A DNA stretch of 38,512 bases from NCBI GenBank assembly GCA_002284615.2, contig MU069825.1:157359-195870 (forward strand), in the 5' to 3' direction. The stretch is from Dunaliella salina. Lineage: Eukaryota > Chlorophyta > Chlorophyceae > Chlamydomonadales > Dunaliellaceae. Under the pieces are notes generated by a model. That model was not told the origin of the DNA. It did not search any database and worked only from the letters and a program-made list of their open reading frames with translations. Below are positions 9,731-20,038 of the stretch, piece by piece. Position numbers and translations under genes: made by a program. Each line of letters opens with the position of its first letter. Positions within the stretch are counted from its first letter, which is position 1.

Positions 9731-10137
9731 TCTCTGAAAAAGAAAAAGAAAACGAAAAACTACACAGGGAGAGTTTCAAAAGGAGACACACTGGCTCATA
9801 AAGAGCTGTGAGCCCCCTCCACCACAAGAAATGAGTCAAGACATGTGAATGGGGATGTGGAGGGTTACTAGAAGCACCTGGCTCTAGAACCTGGCTGCGG
9901 GAAGTACTCTTGTTTTTGATAGCACGACGTGTGGAAACAAGTTTGTGGGTATATTGAATAGAACGTGCATAAGTTTGTGAGCAAGCTTAGGGGCACGCTA
10001 GTGATCCAGTCGTAGTTTTTTTGGATTGTTTCAGGGTGTGCTCAGTATGAGTAGTTCCACCCACACCTAGGAGAATAGGATGAAATGTAGCAGCTTTAGC
10101 GCTAATAAGTCTACAAAGGTCTGCATGCTGCTGCTTG

Positions 10138-10240
10138 GCCTGGACCTATTCTGTCCTTCAGGCCTTGCCTCGTAAGACTTCACTAGATTGACATGAAACA
10201 CATTATGGACACGTTTCCACTGTGCTGGCAAGTCCCAGGT
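10138..10240 (-). pseudogene. Gypsy integrase C-terminal module
   Basis: One minus-strand frame reads DLPAQWKRVHNVFHVNLVK followed by SYEARPEGQNR. This matches the conserved chromoviral integrase end (LP-x2-W-x-VHNVFHVS-x-LK-x-Y). The upstream catalytic DDE core is not found in the window. Confidence 0.8.
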
Positions 10241-10261
10241 GATACATTCTCAAGGTGATAC

Positions 10262-11484
10262 ACCTTCCCTTTCTCTTTCTCCTCTACATGGAGCCCCTCC
10301 TGCGTTGGCTGCATGTTGAGGGGCGCGGCTATAAACATGGTTGTCCCAGACCAAAACACCACTGACAACCACCTTGCGAATAATTTTATCAGCGCTGCCT
10401 TTGCTGATGACTTCCTCTGTCCAACTAGCACGATACAAGGCCTGAAAGCACAAGCCAGAAAACTCACTCTCTACTCTGACTGGGCAGCACTTATTGTTTC
10501 GGGCAGCAAGACTAAGGCTACCGGCATTCTACACATCCATCCCAGAAAAGATCACAATGGAGTGACTCCATCTCAAGCTCTCCATGAAAGGCTTCAAGGA
10601 AAAATAGAAATCCAAGGACAGAAGGCCCAGTTCCTTGTATCAAGTGAGCCCTTCCTCTATCTGGAGTTCAAATGACAATGGATCTTAACTGGAAGCACCA
10701 GATTCAGCGTATGACTTATAACCTCAAAAATAAGCTAGATAATCTTGAAGCATCCTATACATCCCCACGACAAGTGCTAAACATAGTCCGCACAGCCATT
10801 ATCCCTAGCCTTGCATACTCTTTTGCAGTAACTCACTGCACCCCTACTGACCTTATGGTGTGGGACACCATGATAGACAGAATGGTCAAACACATACACA
10901 AATTCTGGAAAAGCACAGCTGCAGCAATGATCCATGAAGATTCTGATAATTTTGGACTAGGATGCACTTCAATCTGTGTGGAATACCATAGACGCCAGGC
11001 TTTTCCTCTCTCTTCCAGCCTTGAGGACCCCTCAGTAAGACACCGCACAGCTAGCCTCAACCTCCTAACTGAGCAGATAGAAAACCTTAATACTTTATCT
11101 GAAACCTACCTCACCAAACGAGAAGGAACAAATCTGCACATAAAACGTCAGCTCAGCTATAACATGCACGCCCACCAGCTGGCTAGCGTGCATTCCAGCA
11201 AGCTCCATCCAATGAAAAATGGCACTAGTGTGTTCAAGGAGGAGCTAGTGCACATTTGTGAAGCCCTCACCTTGCACAAACCACCTCCTCACAACCTCAC
11301 TACTCTCATCACCTGCGTTATGCAAGCTCTGCTGAATATGGGAATCAGCGGGCTACATGAGCTTACATCTCGTCGCAAAACTCACGTCATCTCACTTTCT
11401 CAACTTCAGGCTAAACACCCCAAGGTGAACAACAAATGTACACTTGCACTTAATAGGCTGGCAGCTCTTGTCAACCTTGCTCCA
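10262..11484 (+). pseudogene. LINE reverse transcriptase, copy C (C-terminal half)
   Basis: Starting with LYMEPLLRWLHVEGRGYKHG (10,290-10,350, in a different frame from what follows), the sequence encodes AAFADDFLCP (10,395), LYSDWAALIVSGSKTKATG (10,468), DLNWKHQIQRMTYNL (10,680) and a long open thumb/connection region to 11,484. It aligns with copy A throughout. A TGA at about 10,673 separates the first 120 residues from the rest, so the frame is broken although mostly readable. Confidence 0.85.
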
Positions 11485-11792
11485 TATCTTTTAGTGTCGT
11501 GCAGCTTTCTTATTTTCTGAACATCATATTTGGTACATGGTACCACAAGAGTGCACTCCGTACAAGCAGTCAGTGCAACCTAGTTAAATTAGTGCTTGAC
11601 TTTGCATGCCTTTTCAGACAGAGTGACCGTGTGTATATTTCTTCCAGAATATGACTCTTCTGAACTCAGAGCAAGACTATGTTTTCACATTTTGAGCCCT
11701 GCTTCCTTTTTTGCCTAGGTTGGTATGTTTTCCGCTCAGCTGCCCTTGAAGGCGGATATTGCGTGTAACCTTACCTTACATTACCTTACCTT
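11485..11792 (+). mobile_element. 308-bp insertion with 11-bp target duplication
   Basis: ACCTTGCTCCA occurs at 11,474-11,484 and again at 11,793-11,803, and copy A is uninterrupted at this point in the encoded protein. The insertion ends in a (TTACC)n-type tail (11,767-11,797). A similar end (CTCAGCTGCCC...TGTAACCTTACCTT) is found at 21,805-21,857. No RNA polymerase III boxes or coding sequence were seen, so it is either a 5'-truncated LINE or a SINE. Confidence 0.85.
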
Positions 11793-13230
11793 ACCTTGCT
11801 CCACTAGAAGAACTGAACACATCCTTAATCCAAAAGATCATTGCCTGCAAAAGTACTGAAGCAAATACCCTCCCAATTTATTGTCGTATCAACAACACCC
11901 ATGTGAGCGGCCTTACCAACACCAGCATGGGTGGGGAACAGCCTCCCCACACCCAGATTTTCCAACGAGCAACCCCCCAACCTAGCTTCATCCCCCCCAC
12001 TCAAGCAGTACCACCGCCACAGCCTCGTTCCATATCTTTCTACACCCGTGAACACACCGGACGCCGCCTCAGGCGTGCAGTCAACCATCCTACACCCATT
12101 AATTGTCCTGGAACTCAACAAGTTGTTAACGTCATGGAAGTACAATCACTGGAGGAGCCACTCAGCAAAAGAACTCACTCCTATTCTTCACTAAGCATCA
12201 CTCCCACACAAGCACCTCACCACTCTGAATACGTACCAACTGCACGCCTGGATACTCTGGCTCCTGCTGAACAAGGTACAACTGCAGAAGGGCCCCCAAG
12301 CAAACGCACACGGTCAGCATTGAGAAATTCCCCCTCTTCCACACCCCAACTCAGCCAAGCTAGCCCAAATGATAGATGCGCACATGCTTGTCTGAGCACT
12401 GCACAGCATATCACTACACAACTTACCCCCCCTACCACAAACCACCAACTGCAGACAGATGACTGTCTCAACCCTCAGACACAAACTCTTACTCCGCACA
12501 GCCTAGATACTCAAACAAACAGACCCAGAAAGAAGAGGCAACAACTGCTCCACACAGACAAAGAGATCATTTCCCCAGCTATCCTCTCTCTAAGCTCTCT
12601 TTTCCAAGGCCCAAAATCCTTTAACTATAGGAAAAACACAGCTGAGAAACTTGCTAAAGAGACTACTGCTAGCCATGCTATCAGTTCTTTCTTCTATCAT
12701 GATTTAGATATTACTTACATAGGTGATTGGAGGATTTATGCGGAGAACAAGAAAGAACAATCAAGCTCCCCCGCCCACCTCCAAGTGCAATATCATACCC
12801 ATTACGCACCTCTGATTATTGAAAATGGGCCCTGCCACTGTTTAAAGAAGCTAACCTTGTGCCTGAAAATGCCTCACCTGCTTCTCGCACTGATGTTGAG
12901 TGTGCCTGCTGCCAAGTGTACAATTACTACCAAAGTTATGAAACCGGAACCTTGGAGGATCCATTTCCTGATATGTATATTTGTGGTGTGTGCCACCGGA
13001 CTACCATTGGGGATGCATGAAGGAGCTCAGATGCTATTCGGATGAGCAAAGACAAGAAATTGCAACAGCCGATGCATGGGCATGTCCTGCCTGTGCAAAC
13101 CTAAATGATGCCAAAAAAATTGAAGAGAGGGTCAGACTAAACAAGAACTCCGGAGGGTCACTTGGAAGCCCTCCTGGGAATCAGAGGGTCTACAGGAGAC
13201 TCGGCCTAATTTAAAGAATGTTTGCTTAAG
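11793..13230 (+). pseudogene. Linker and PHD finger of retroelement copy C
   Basis: The frame from 11,793 is open to 13,045 and is mainly a Pro/Thr/Ser/His/Gln-rich linker with repeated SKRT motifs (near 12,165 and 12,300). In the neighbouring frame, 12,895-13,018 encodes ECACCQVYNYYQ and MYICGVCHR. After a frameshift, 13,000-13,110 encodes YHWGCMKELRCYSDEQRQ and WACPACANLN. Combined by eye these give all eight C4HC3 ligands of a PHD finger, better preserved than in copy A. Confidence 0.72.
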
Positions 13231-13231
13231 T

Positions 13232-13893
13232 TTGAAGCACAACAGAGCAAGCCTAACCTCTCAACACCCACAGCAGATTCTACCCTCTCGAATCTGGAAA
13301 TACAGGGCTTTGAAAAAAACTAATGAAACCAATGTATGGCAGCAGAAATTGGACACAGAATCGCGCAACGAAATCACATTTGATACAAACCCCACTAATC
13401 CACTAGCAGACATAAACCTACAGGCTCATGCGAATATTGGCTGCGCGAGGTCGACATCGTGAAGTACACAGACCAGCAAACCCCCTCATCCAGCACCATC
13501 AGACACAAGACTCCACAGCCATTCCCCTCCTACTCCATCCCCCCTCATTCTCCCAGAAATATACACGGCGCGCATGGCTTGCATATACAATATGCAAGGC
13601 AAATGTGTTGGTATGATGTCGCCAAACCGCTTCCAAATCCTCTACAGGGCTCTTTATCAAGCCAAGCTTGCTGGCATGCACAAGAAAATAACACCAGCTG
13701 GTGAGGAAATAACACCAGCTGCAGCTCCAGGCAACTTTGCTACTGAGCTGCAAGGACTCCTTTCCCGCAAATCCATGTTTGAAAGAAAGTACTCTAGCAA
13801 GGAGATCAAAGACTCTTTTTCACGAGCCCTTCCAACTCACATTCATCACGCCCTTCAAAAACGGGCTTTATTAGTAGTAATCCAAGAAAAATG
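13232..13893 (+). pseudogene. Start of methyltransferase-like domain, copy C
   Basis: NEITFDTNPTNPLADINL (about 13,365-13,420) is followed by MACIYNMQGKCVGMMSP (13,574) and SFSRALPTHIHHALQKRAL (about 13,815-13,875). These align with copy B's ACIYDTKGKCAG and TPVHVHRALMRL. The similarity stops at about 13,893 where antisense gypsy sequence begins, so the catalytic-type part is missing here. Confidence 0.6.
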
Positions 13894-14430
13894 GCGGTAA
13901 TAGCCCAGTTGGCCCATCTTTGATTACTAATCAAAGTAGTACTGGTCTTGCAGGTCTTTGGGGTGTGGCAGCTGGCAAATGGTTTCCACTTTGGCGTGTT
14001 CAAGGCTCAGTCCGTGTGGAGAGACGAGGTGCCCCAGGAATTCCACAAAGTCAGCCCCAAAGTAGGATTTCTCTGGGTGAATGCGGAGGCCAGATGCATG
14101 AATCATGGTGAGGGTGGCGGCCACATCCTGTAGATGTTGTTCTGGGTCATGGCTGTAGATGAGGCAGTCGTCCACAAAGGCCTGGCAGCAGTGGGCGAGG
14201 TTGGCTTTGAGGATTTCAGTGTTCATCACGCGCTGGAAGTGGGCGGAGGTGTTCCTGGCTCCAAAGGGCATGCGGCAGTTGGAGTACAGCTGGTTCAGCC
14301 ACCAGAAGCTGGTCTTCGCTATTTCGTCTGGGTGGACGGGGATCTGGTGATACCCCGCCCGCATGTCCACCTTGGAGAAGATGGTGGCGCCAGCGATGCG
14401 GTGGAACAGGTCGTTGGGGGTGTGCATGCC
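13893..14430 (-). pseudogene. Gypsy RT palm to connection
   Basis: The frame reads MHTPNDLFHRIAGATIFSK, VDMRAGYHQIPVHPDE, MPFGARNTSAHFQRVMN, the catalytic AFVDDCLIYSHD (FVDD box), FLGHLVSPHGLS and VETICQLPHPKDL. It then meets a small palindromic insertion with stops at 13,913-13,935 before MGQLGYYRHF. A single missing base near 14,430 puts it out of frame with the upstream pol. RNase H should follow but LINE copy C follows instead. Confidence 0.9.
13920..13936. repeat. Perfect 17-bp palindrome in gypsy RT
   Basis: TTTGATTACTAATCAAA is self-complementary around its central base and sits between the PKDLQ and MGQLGYYRHF blocks of the RT. It replaces a few conserved codons and introduces two stops. 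It may be a filled-in break or the footprint of a small excised transposon. Confidence 0.7.
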
Positions 14431-15887
14431 AAATCAGGGATGGAGGCTGCGTTGAAAGGGCGATAATCCACGCAGAATCTCTTGTCTGTGATGGCGCCGG
14501 TGCTGTCTTTTTTGGCTGGGAGGGTCACTTCACTGGCATACTGTGTGAAAGGTGGTGCAGGGATGATGATGCCAGCTTCCTCCATTGCCTGGCACTTTTC
14601 TTCTATGACAGCAGTGTCCTGCGGCGACTTGGGACGGCGTCGGGAGATGATGGAGTTGTTGTGCGTGAGAAGGATGGTGAATGGCCCAGCGCTGCCTGAA
14701 TAGCCTGGCATGCTCGCCAAGTCATAGGCAAATGTTGGCTTGAGGTGTTGGATCAGGCTGATCAGACGCTGCTGCTGTGGTTGAGTGAAGGAAGGGTGGT
14801 TGCCCAGCTGTACGCCTGTGAAAGGTTCCTTAGTAAAGCGCTCATCATGGGGCAAGGGGGTGTTGCCATGGGGCAAAGTCATCTCCAGTGTGCATGGTGG
14901 AAGGGTGGTTTGCACTGGTGGAGGCGGTGGCTCAGAATCGCCCAGGGTGAAATGTACGGCAGAGCTAAGTGGGGCGGAGGCGCAGATAGGAACGGTGCTG
15001 AAGTGTTGTGGATTGTTGGGGCCTGGGCGGAAGTGGAGGGTGTTGGTGAGAGGGTCAACCATGGCGCCCCAGTCCTTGAGGGCAGCACTTGGGAGGAGGA
15101 AGTGGATGTTAGGGCTCACGTGCTTGACCACAAAGAAGGTGGTAGCGGCAGGGGTGAAAGTGGTGGCTGAAGCATCAGCAGCAGCTTGGATGGTGGCCAC
15201 AATGGGTGCGTCCACTTGGCTGAGGGGTTTGTGGGCTTTGCCTCCGCTTGAGTTGAAAGTGGTGGTGGTTGGGCGGTAGTTGAGACCATGCTGCTGCGCT
15301 GCATGCTGGGACACCAGGCCAATATCTGCGCACCCATCAAGAAGGGCTTTGCCGGGGTGGAAGTTGCGCCCATTGTATGTCAGGGTAAGGGGTGTATGGT
15401 AGGTGGCGTGGTGTAGTTTGGCCATGTGGGGTCTTGGGGCGACAGAATAATCTGGGAGGGCAGGCGGGCGTGGCTGGCTGGGCAACGGTGTCACCTGCAC
15501 GGAGGGCGCTGCGCTGGTGTTGGTATGAACATGTTGAATGCACGTGGGATCAGTAGGGGTAGTGAGCCAAGTTGTCCCCCCAGATTGGCGGTGGAGGTCC
15601 AGAAGTTGCTGGGTGGAGTAGGAGTGAATGGGGGCGCTCAGGTAAGGTGGACTTGACTCACGGGTGGAATGGGAGTGGTCAGGTGGATGGGCCACAGCTG
15701 TGTGTCGTGCTAGAACGGTGGTTTGGGGTGGCCAAGGTGGTGGCTGAAAGGGCAATGGGGGCCGGATGTTGGCGTGGACAGAAAGTCCAGTGCTGCTGGC
15801 CGTGTCAAGAAGCGCAACCTCTTCTGGGGAGAGGGCGAATTCTGCGCCAGGCTCTTGGTTGGTGAATACATCTGGAGGGAGGGACAA
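14319..15887 (-). pseudogene. Gypsy protease and RT N-terminal part
   Basis: An open frame of about 520 codons. The retropepsin-like site is ALLDGCADIGLVSQHAAQ (about 15,340), where the usual D-[ST]-GA reads DGCA. RT entry blocks follow: RRRPKSPQDTAVIEEKC, GIIIPAPPFTQYASEVTLP, and KRFCVDYRPFNAASIPD near 14,450. The frame then leaves the RT at a one-base deletion close to 14,430. It overlaps the gag frame by 178 bases, in a different frame. Confidence 0.88.
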
Positions 15888-17555
15888 GGATCTGCAGGAA
15901 ATGCTGGCGGGGAGAGGGGGCCAACTTCTGTTTGGGCTTCATCCACAGCGTCCTCCACAGAGCAGGTGACGTAGGCGCTAGGCGAGTGTGGCGTGGCTTG
16001 GGAGAAAGAGAAATCCACCGCAGGGCCTCCCAGGGCGGTGAAGTGGGCGGATGAAGAAGGGGAAGGGGGTGGTTGGACAGGTGGCCTGGCCGGAGCAGTA
16101 GGTGCAGGAGGCCTGTAAGGATTGGTGTTGCCAGGGTTGGATGCGTTGAAAGGGGGGCGCCACGCAGATGGGTGTGCGCCCTGGCCAAGGTGGTGTTGGT
16201 TGCAGCGGGAGCAGTATGGAAGTGTCCCAGCATAGTTGGAGGAGGGTTGAGGCGATGGAGGCTGCTGGACGCGGGGATTGGGCCATGAAGGGCGGTTGGG
16301 AGGCGCAGCGTTATTCACCTGAATGTTTGCGAAGTGCCGCTGCATCTGCTGCATTTGAGAAGTGTGCTGCTGTTGCATTTGCTGCTGCTGCTGCTGCTGT
16401 AGCTGCTGCATTTGCTGCATGTGCGCAGCACTCTGCTGCTGCATCTGAGTTGCATGTTGTTGTTGCATCTGCTGGATGAGTTGGCGATCACCGGTGGATG
16501 TGTTGGCAGCAGGTGTGGCGGTGGTGGTGGCATGTGCCCTGCCTGGTGGAGTGCGCGTGCGGCCAGACTCCTCACTGCGCAGTTTCTTAATCATGTTGCA
16601 GTCATGGAGGGTGTGTCCAGAGTTGGGATGTATGGGGCATGGAAAGTGCGGGTCCGGCGCAACTGCAGCGGGTGGAGGCGGTGCGCGAGGGGGTGGCAGC
16701 GAAGGAGCGACAGGCGGAGGGCTGCTGAGGGGCATCTGGCGCTGGAGCTTGGCTGCTTGCATAAGATGCTCAGCCAGCTGTTCCACGGTGCAGCGCTGGT
16801 AATAAAGGTCAGCCTGGAAGTGGTCAATAAGGGACTTGCGCAGGGCGGGGTCTGCGCGAAGGCTGTCGATGAGAAGCTGGCAGCCCTGGGGCTGCGGAAA
16901 CTGGTTGCGCTTGAAGGCCTTGATGAACTTGGTGATATGGGCCTCCAAGTCCTGAGTGGCGGGGTTGTACACCGCGTTGAGTAGGGCATGCAATGGTTGT
17001 TCCTGCAGGTGTTCAAACTCTGAGGCCAGCGCCTGCAGCACCCTCTGTAGCAGATTGGCGTCCTCGGCTTCAGTGCCTTGCTGGAGAGTGTCCTTCTTGG
17101 ACTCCCACCAGTGCTGGGCAGGTGACTCAAATGGAAAGGCCAGCTGGATGCGGTTGAACATCTGCCTGTGACTGATGGAGCCTGGTTGGAGGGCCATTTC
17201 ATTTTTGTACCACGTCTCCAGCTCATACAAGAACTTCCTGAGAGACGAGTCCCTCAGGCCAGTAAAAGTGGGAGGCTTCTGGCGCATGTCGGCGAAGACC
17301 CAGGAGAGGCTTGATGCAGACTGGGAGGATATTGGCGGAACAAGGGGGTTTTGTTGACTGATAGGCTGAGGGTGGACGGCAAACTCGTCAGGGCTGGATG
17401 AGGCAGAGGATGTGTCTAGGGAAGTGCTTGGGCCAGGGTGTGATGTATGGGGCTGCCCGGGCGGGTGCTCTGGAGGCGAAGAAGAACTAAAGACTATGGG
17501 AAGAGGTGCGGCAAATCCGTTGGTGTGGATGGGACGCGCTTGGCGCCTGCCTTAA
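15710..17555 (-). CDS. Gypsy gag polyprotein
   Basis: The longest undamaged frame of the element is open from about 17,555 (first clear Met at 17,287) to 15,710. The N-terminal half (FTGLRDSSLRKFLYELETWY through HFQADLYYQRCTVEQLAEHL) has the retrotransposon gag pattern. A proline-rich stretch is followed by CPIHPNSGHTLHDC, a Cys-His box of the kind found at the end of gypsy gag, then a long glutamine/methionine tract (16,470-16,336). Gag forms the particle that packages element RNA. Plus-strand frames over this region are antisense shadows. Confidence 0.85.
16336..16470. repeat. CTG/CAG-rich tract coding poly-Gln/Met in gag
   Basis: Imperfect CTG repeats (plus strand) encode alternating Gln runs and Met on the minus strand. 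The interruptions and the maintained frame suggest expansion while gag was still coding. Confidence 0.85.
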
Positions 17556-17634
17556 GGTGGGACTGCTGGCTGCAGCTGAGGAGATAACCCGACGCCCGTC
17601 TGTCCTCGGGGCCAATTTTGGTTGGAGGGAGGAG

Positions 17635-18386
17635 TTAGTCGTGGGTGGTGTGCTCTGAGCTGATGTCAGCCGCTTGCGCTACTGGGGCGTGGAGGTGATG
17701 CTCCACTGCGTGTCTGATGGTAGCTTGGAGGGTTGTGTAGGTACGCCGGGCCACGGAGGATTCAATGGGTTGACGGAAGTGGATGTGGAAGTGGAAGGAC
17801 CGCCTGGAGAGGGGTGGCGGTGATGGGCTCCCGCGGTGGCCTCCTGCAGGATGAGTGTCAGACGGGGGAGTGAGCTCACGGCCCGGCGACAAAAGGGCTT
17901 GTTCGTCTGCAGCCCTTTGTGCAGCTTTTTGTTCCTCTGCAGCCCTCTGTGCAGCTGCTTGTTCCTCAGCGGCGGACCGTGCAGCAGCCTCTCTATCTGC
18001 AGCAGCTCTGGCCACAGCGTCCCTGGCAGCAGAAACTCTTGCAGCAACCTCTCTCTCTTCAGCGGTTTCTTAGCAGCGGCTTCCCTGGTTGCACGATCGG
18101 CAGCAGGAGTCAAGTTGTGCACCTGAGGGTGGTGAACAGGTTGGTGGTGTCTTGGTTGTGCGCCGGGCTGGGTTGCACGACCTGGATGAGCGTCTGGATG
18201 CTGAGCAGCCGGGGCAGTAGGACCTCCTGCGTGGCGGTGGCGCTTGGGTGCTGGTTCCTGGGGTGACGGACCTGGGCGGTGGCGGTCATGGGATCGGGAA
18301 CCTGGAGTGTGGCTGAGACGAGGAGGATCCGCAGTTGGCGTGGACCGGCTGGTTGTGTGGAGATGGAGCGAAGAGGAAAGCAGCAA
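17635..18386 (-). pseudogene. Coiled-coil-rich region upstream of gag
   Basis: The frame 18,080-17,635 encodes an Ala/Glu/Gln/Arg series (AARDAVARAAADREAAARSA, AAEEQAAAQRAAEEQKAAQ) with near-heptad periodicity, probably a coiled coil. Upstream, 18,386-18,080 is a Pro/His-rich frame joined by a frameshift near 18,070. Stops near 17,635 and 17,560 separate it from gag. It may be an N-terminal gag extension or a separate small protein; no family is recognised. Confidence 0.5.
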
Positions 18387-19134
18387 TGGCAGGGTAGACC
18401 TTGTGAAGAAAGCGCCGGTTGGCTCGCTCGTCGGGGTGCTGGTGGAGGAAGGAGCGCTGAATCAGTTGCAAGAGGAGCCGTTGGGGGTCAGGAAGTTGGG
18501 GAAGGGATGCTCCACGCTCCACTCGAGGCAGTTGCGTCTCCACGTAGGGGGCGAGGAGGGCGAGTGTGCTCTGGGTGGTCTGCAGGGGTTGGAGCTGATT
18601 GTAGAGGTAGCGCGGTAGTACAGATTCCGCTTCTTGGAAGAGGGAAGTGGGCCAGCGAGGGAAGGATTGCAGACAAGGGAGAAAATGAAAGAAACTGGAG
18701 GGCAAGCAGGGTTCGAGTACAAGAAATTGGGTTAGTAGTTGCGTGCCCAGGCTGTAATCAAACAGCCGGGCTCCCTTGAAGAGGCTGTGGATCAGCTGAG
18801 GTGAGGCACAGGGTCCGCGTGAAGAATAGCAGGAGCACTCCACGTGTAGAAGCGTATGACAAAAAGGCGCTCCGCGCAGGGTGCAATGCAGAAGGCGCTC
18901 CAAAGGAGAGATGCTCCAAAGGAGGGATGCTCCACAGGAGAGATGGTCCACAGGAGAGATGCTCCACAGGAGAGGTGCTCCACGCAGGGATTTATGCAGC
19001 TTCGCAGAAGTTGCAGACGAGGGGAATTCCACGGGTGGGGATGCTCCACGCAAAAATCGCTGAAGTGAAGAGCTCCCCTTGGCAGCTGGTGGCCTAAAAC
19101 CTGCTAAGAAAAGGCCTATACACAAGGAGTGCAC
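18286..19134 (-). CDS. Unrecognised open frame in gypsy 5' region
   Basis: A 282-codon frame with a Leu-rich middle (FDYSLGTQLLTQFLVLEP, SFPRWPTSLFQEAESVLP, HPDERANRRFLHKVYPAI). Its first third is generated by the 16-bp repeats at 18,905-18,984, which makes the N-terminus suspect. The stretch from about 18,760 to 18,380 looks more protein-like. It could be element-encoded; no domain is recognised. Confidence 0.35.
   Translation of the reverse strand: MHSLCIGLFLAGFRPPAAKGSSSLQRFLRGASPPVEFPSSATSAKLHKSLRGAPLLWSISPVDHLSCGASLLWSISPLERLLHCTLRGAPFCHTLLHVECSCYSSRGPCASPQLIHSLFKGARLFDYSLGTQLLTQFLVLEPCLPSSFFHFLPCLQSFPRWPTSLFQEAESVLPRYLYNQLQPLQTTQSTLALLAPYVETQLPRVERGASLPQLPDPQRLLLQLIQRSFLHQHPDERANRRFLHKVYPAIAAFLFAPSPHNQPVHANCGSSSSQPHSRFPIP
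18905..18984 (+). repeat. 16-bp minisatellite, five units
   Basis: Five units of the type GGAGAGATGCTCCACA occur at exact 16-bp spacing (18,905, 18,921, 18,937, 18,953, 18,969). Each is partly self-complementary (GGAG...CTCC). Confidence 0.92.
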
Positions 19135-19967
19135 TGGCTCACCAGGAAACTCACCGAGGACATATGCGTGGCCCCTGAGGACGAGGCGGCTGGACTGAAA
19201 GCAGCCGTGATGTCACTAGAAGATGTAGGGGACGCAGCACATGGGGGTCTGAGAGGTGACAAGGAGGAGTAAAGGTCAAAGTGAGTAGAGGCAAATGGAT
19301 GAAGGGGTGAGGCGAGGAAAAGGGTGAAGGCTTGCAGGTTTGGGGGGGATCAAGCTGAATTCCTTTACTGCTCAGTTGAAGAGGTGAGCTCAGCAGTTGT
19401 GGGTCAGCCAAGAAGAGGCGCAAGGGAAGGTACAGCTGTGTGGATGAGGATGGGGCAATCAAGTGGCGCGGGGAGGTCAGCAGGCGATGTCCAGCTCCTG
19501 GTGAAGCGAGGGCGCCCAAGAAGAAGTCCTGGCAGTCTAGGCCCACAAGATGAGGTGTTGGCAAGGCAGGAAAGCTGGTGATGATGTTGGCTGGATGAGT
19601 GGTGATTCAGAAATACAGTTGTAGGGGAAAACAGATGTGCTAAGGTGGCCTGCAAGTAGTCAGCAAGTGGCTCCGGGGCCCACAGGGGTTGATGCAGCAG
19701 CAGCGTGGTGCTGTGAGTGGAGGTTGGCTTCGTGCACAAACCAGGGGTGCTCGTGCAGCAAAAGGACTGCACTGCTGGAGGTGCAGAAGTGCTCCGTAAG
19801 TGGACAAGAAGATTTGCCCCACCGGAGGTGCTCTTTGGAATGCTGGACACAGGAGTGAGTGAGGTTTGCTGCCCCTTCTGCTTAGGCTGCTCTCCTGCGC
19901 CTCGACCACACTGCTATGAGTGCTGTGCGGCCTCGGCTTGACTAGCTAGGGCCCGAGGAGGGCGGAG
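19135..19967 (-). other. Gypsy 5' leader or LTR-adjacent sequence, no gene recognised
   Basis: Several Ser/Pro/Leu-rich minus-strand frames (19,564-19,151 and 19,850-19,404) overlap one another without conserved motifs. The position upstream of gag suggests leader or LTR sequence, but no second copy exists in the window to prove it. Confidence 0.35.
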
Positions 19968-20038
19968 TGTTGGAGATTCTAGGTGTGAGGCTGAGATTCG
20001 ATGCTCTTAGCAGGAAGGCTGAGCTTTATTGAGTGCTC

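Larger units (their letters stand above)
9435..10262 (-). mobile_element. Ty3/gypsy chromovirus 3' fragment
   Basis: The minus strand encodes an integrase C-terminal module (10,240-10,138) followed by a chromodomain (9730-9435), the terminal order of chromoviral pol. It probably belongs to the same element as the gag-RT half at 13,893-17,555. LINE copy C now separates the two, and RNase H plus the integrase core are missing from both. Confidence 0.75.
10262..13893 (+). mobile_element. Non-LTR retroelement, copy C (degenerate)
   Basis: The plus strand carries the RT from its palm region onward (10,262-11,484), a 308-bp insertion, a linker plus PHD finger (11,793-13,110), the W-x-PSW and NPTNP segments (13,150-13,430) and the start of the methyltransferase-like domain (13,575-13,893). 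Both ends are abrupt: the left end joins gypsy integrase sequence in mid-RT, and the right end joins gypsy RT near 13,893. Rearrangement is therefore more likely than simple target-primed insertion. Confidence 0.85.
13893..19967 (-). mobile_element. Ty3/gypsy retrotransposon, 5' and gag-RT part
   Basis: The minus strand holds, 5' to 3', an uncharacterised 5' region (19,967-18,080), a coiled-coil-rich segment, gag, protease and RT. It ends right after the RT at GYYRHF. No second LTR is present, so LTR limits cannot be fixed; the plus-strand TGTTGG at 19,968 is a possible LTR edge, but no convincing tRNA primer site lies beside it. The matching 3' end is probably the fragment at 9435-10,262. 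Confidence 0.85.

Noticed and set aside
15710..15887. Programmed ribosomal frameshift between gypsy gag and pol
   Set aside because: The frames overlap, but I see no clear slippery heptamer with a structure, and the element has other frameshifts, so decay is a sufficient explanation.
15723..18779. Many plus-strand frames of 70-190 codons
   Set aside because: They are antisense to gypsy gag and pol, whose codon pattern and motifs are on the minus strand.
19968..19980. TGTTGG as a certain LTR boundary
   Set aside because: There is no second LTR in the window and the adjacent sequence does not match a usual tRNA primer site.
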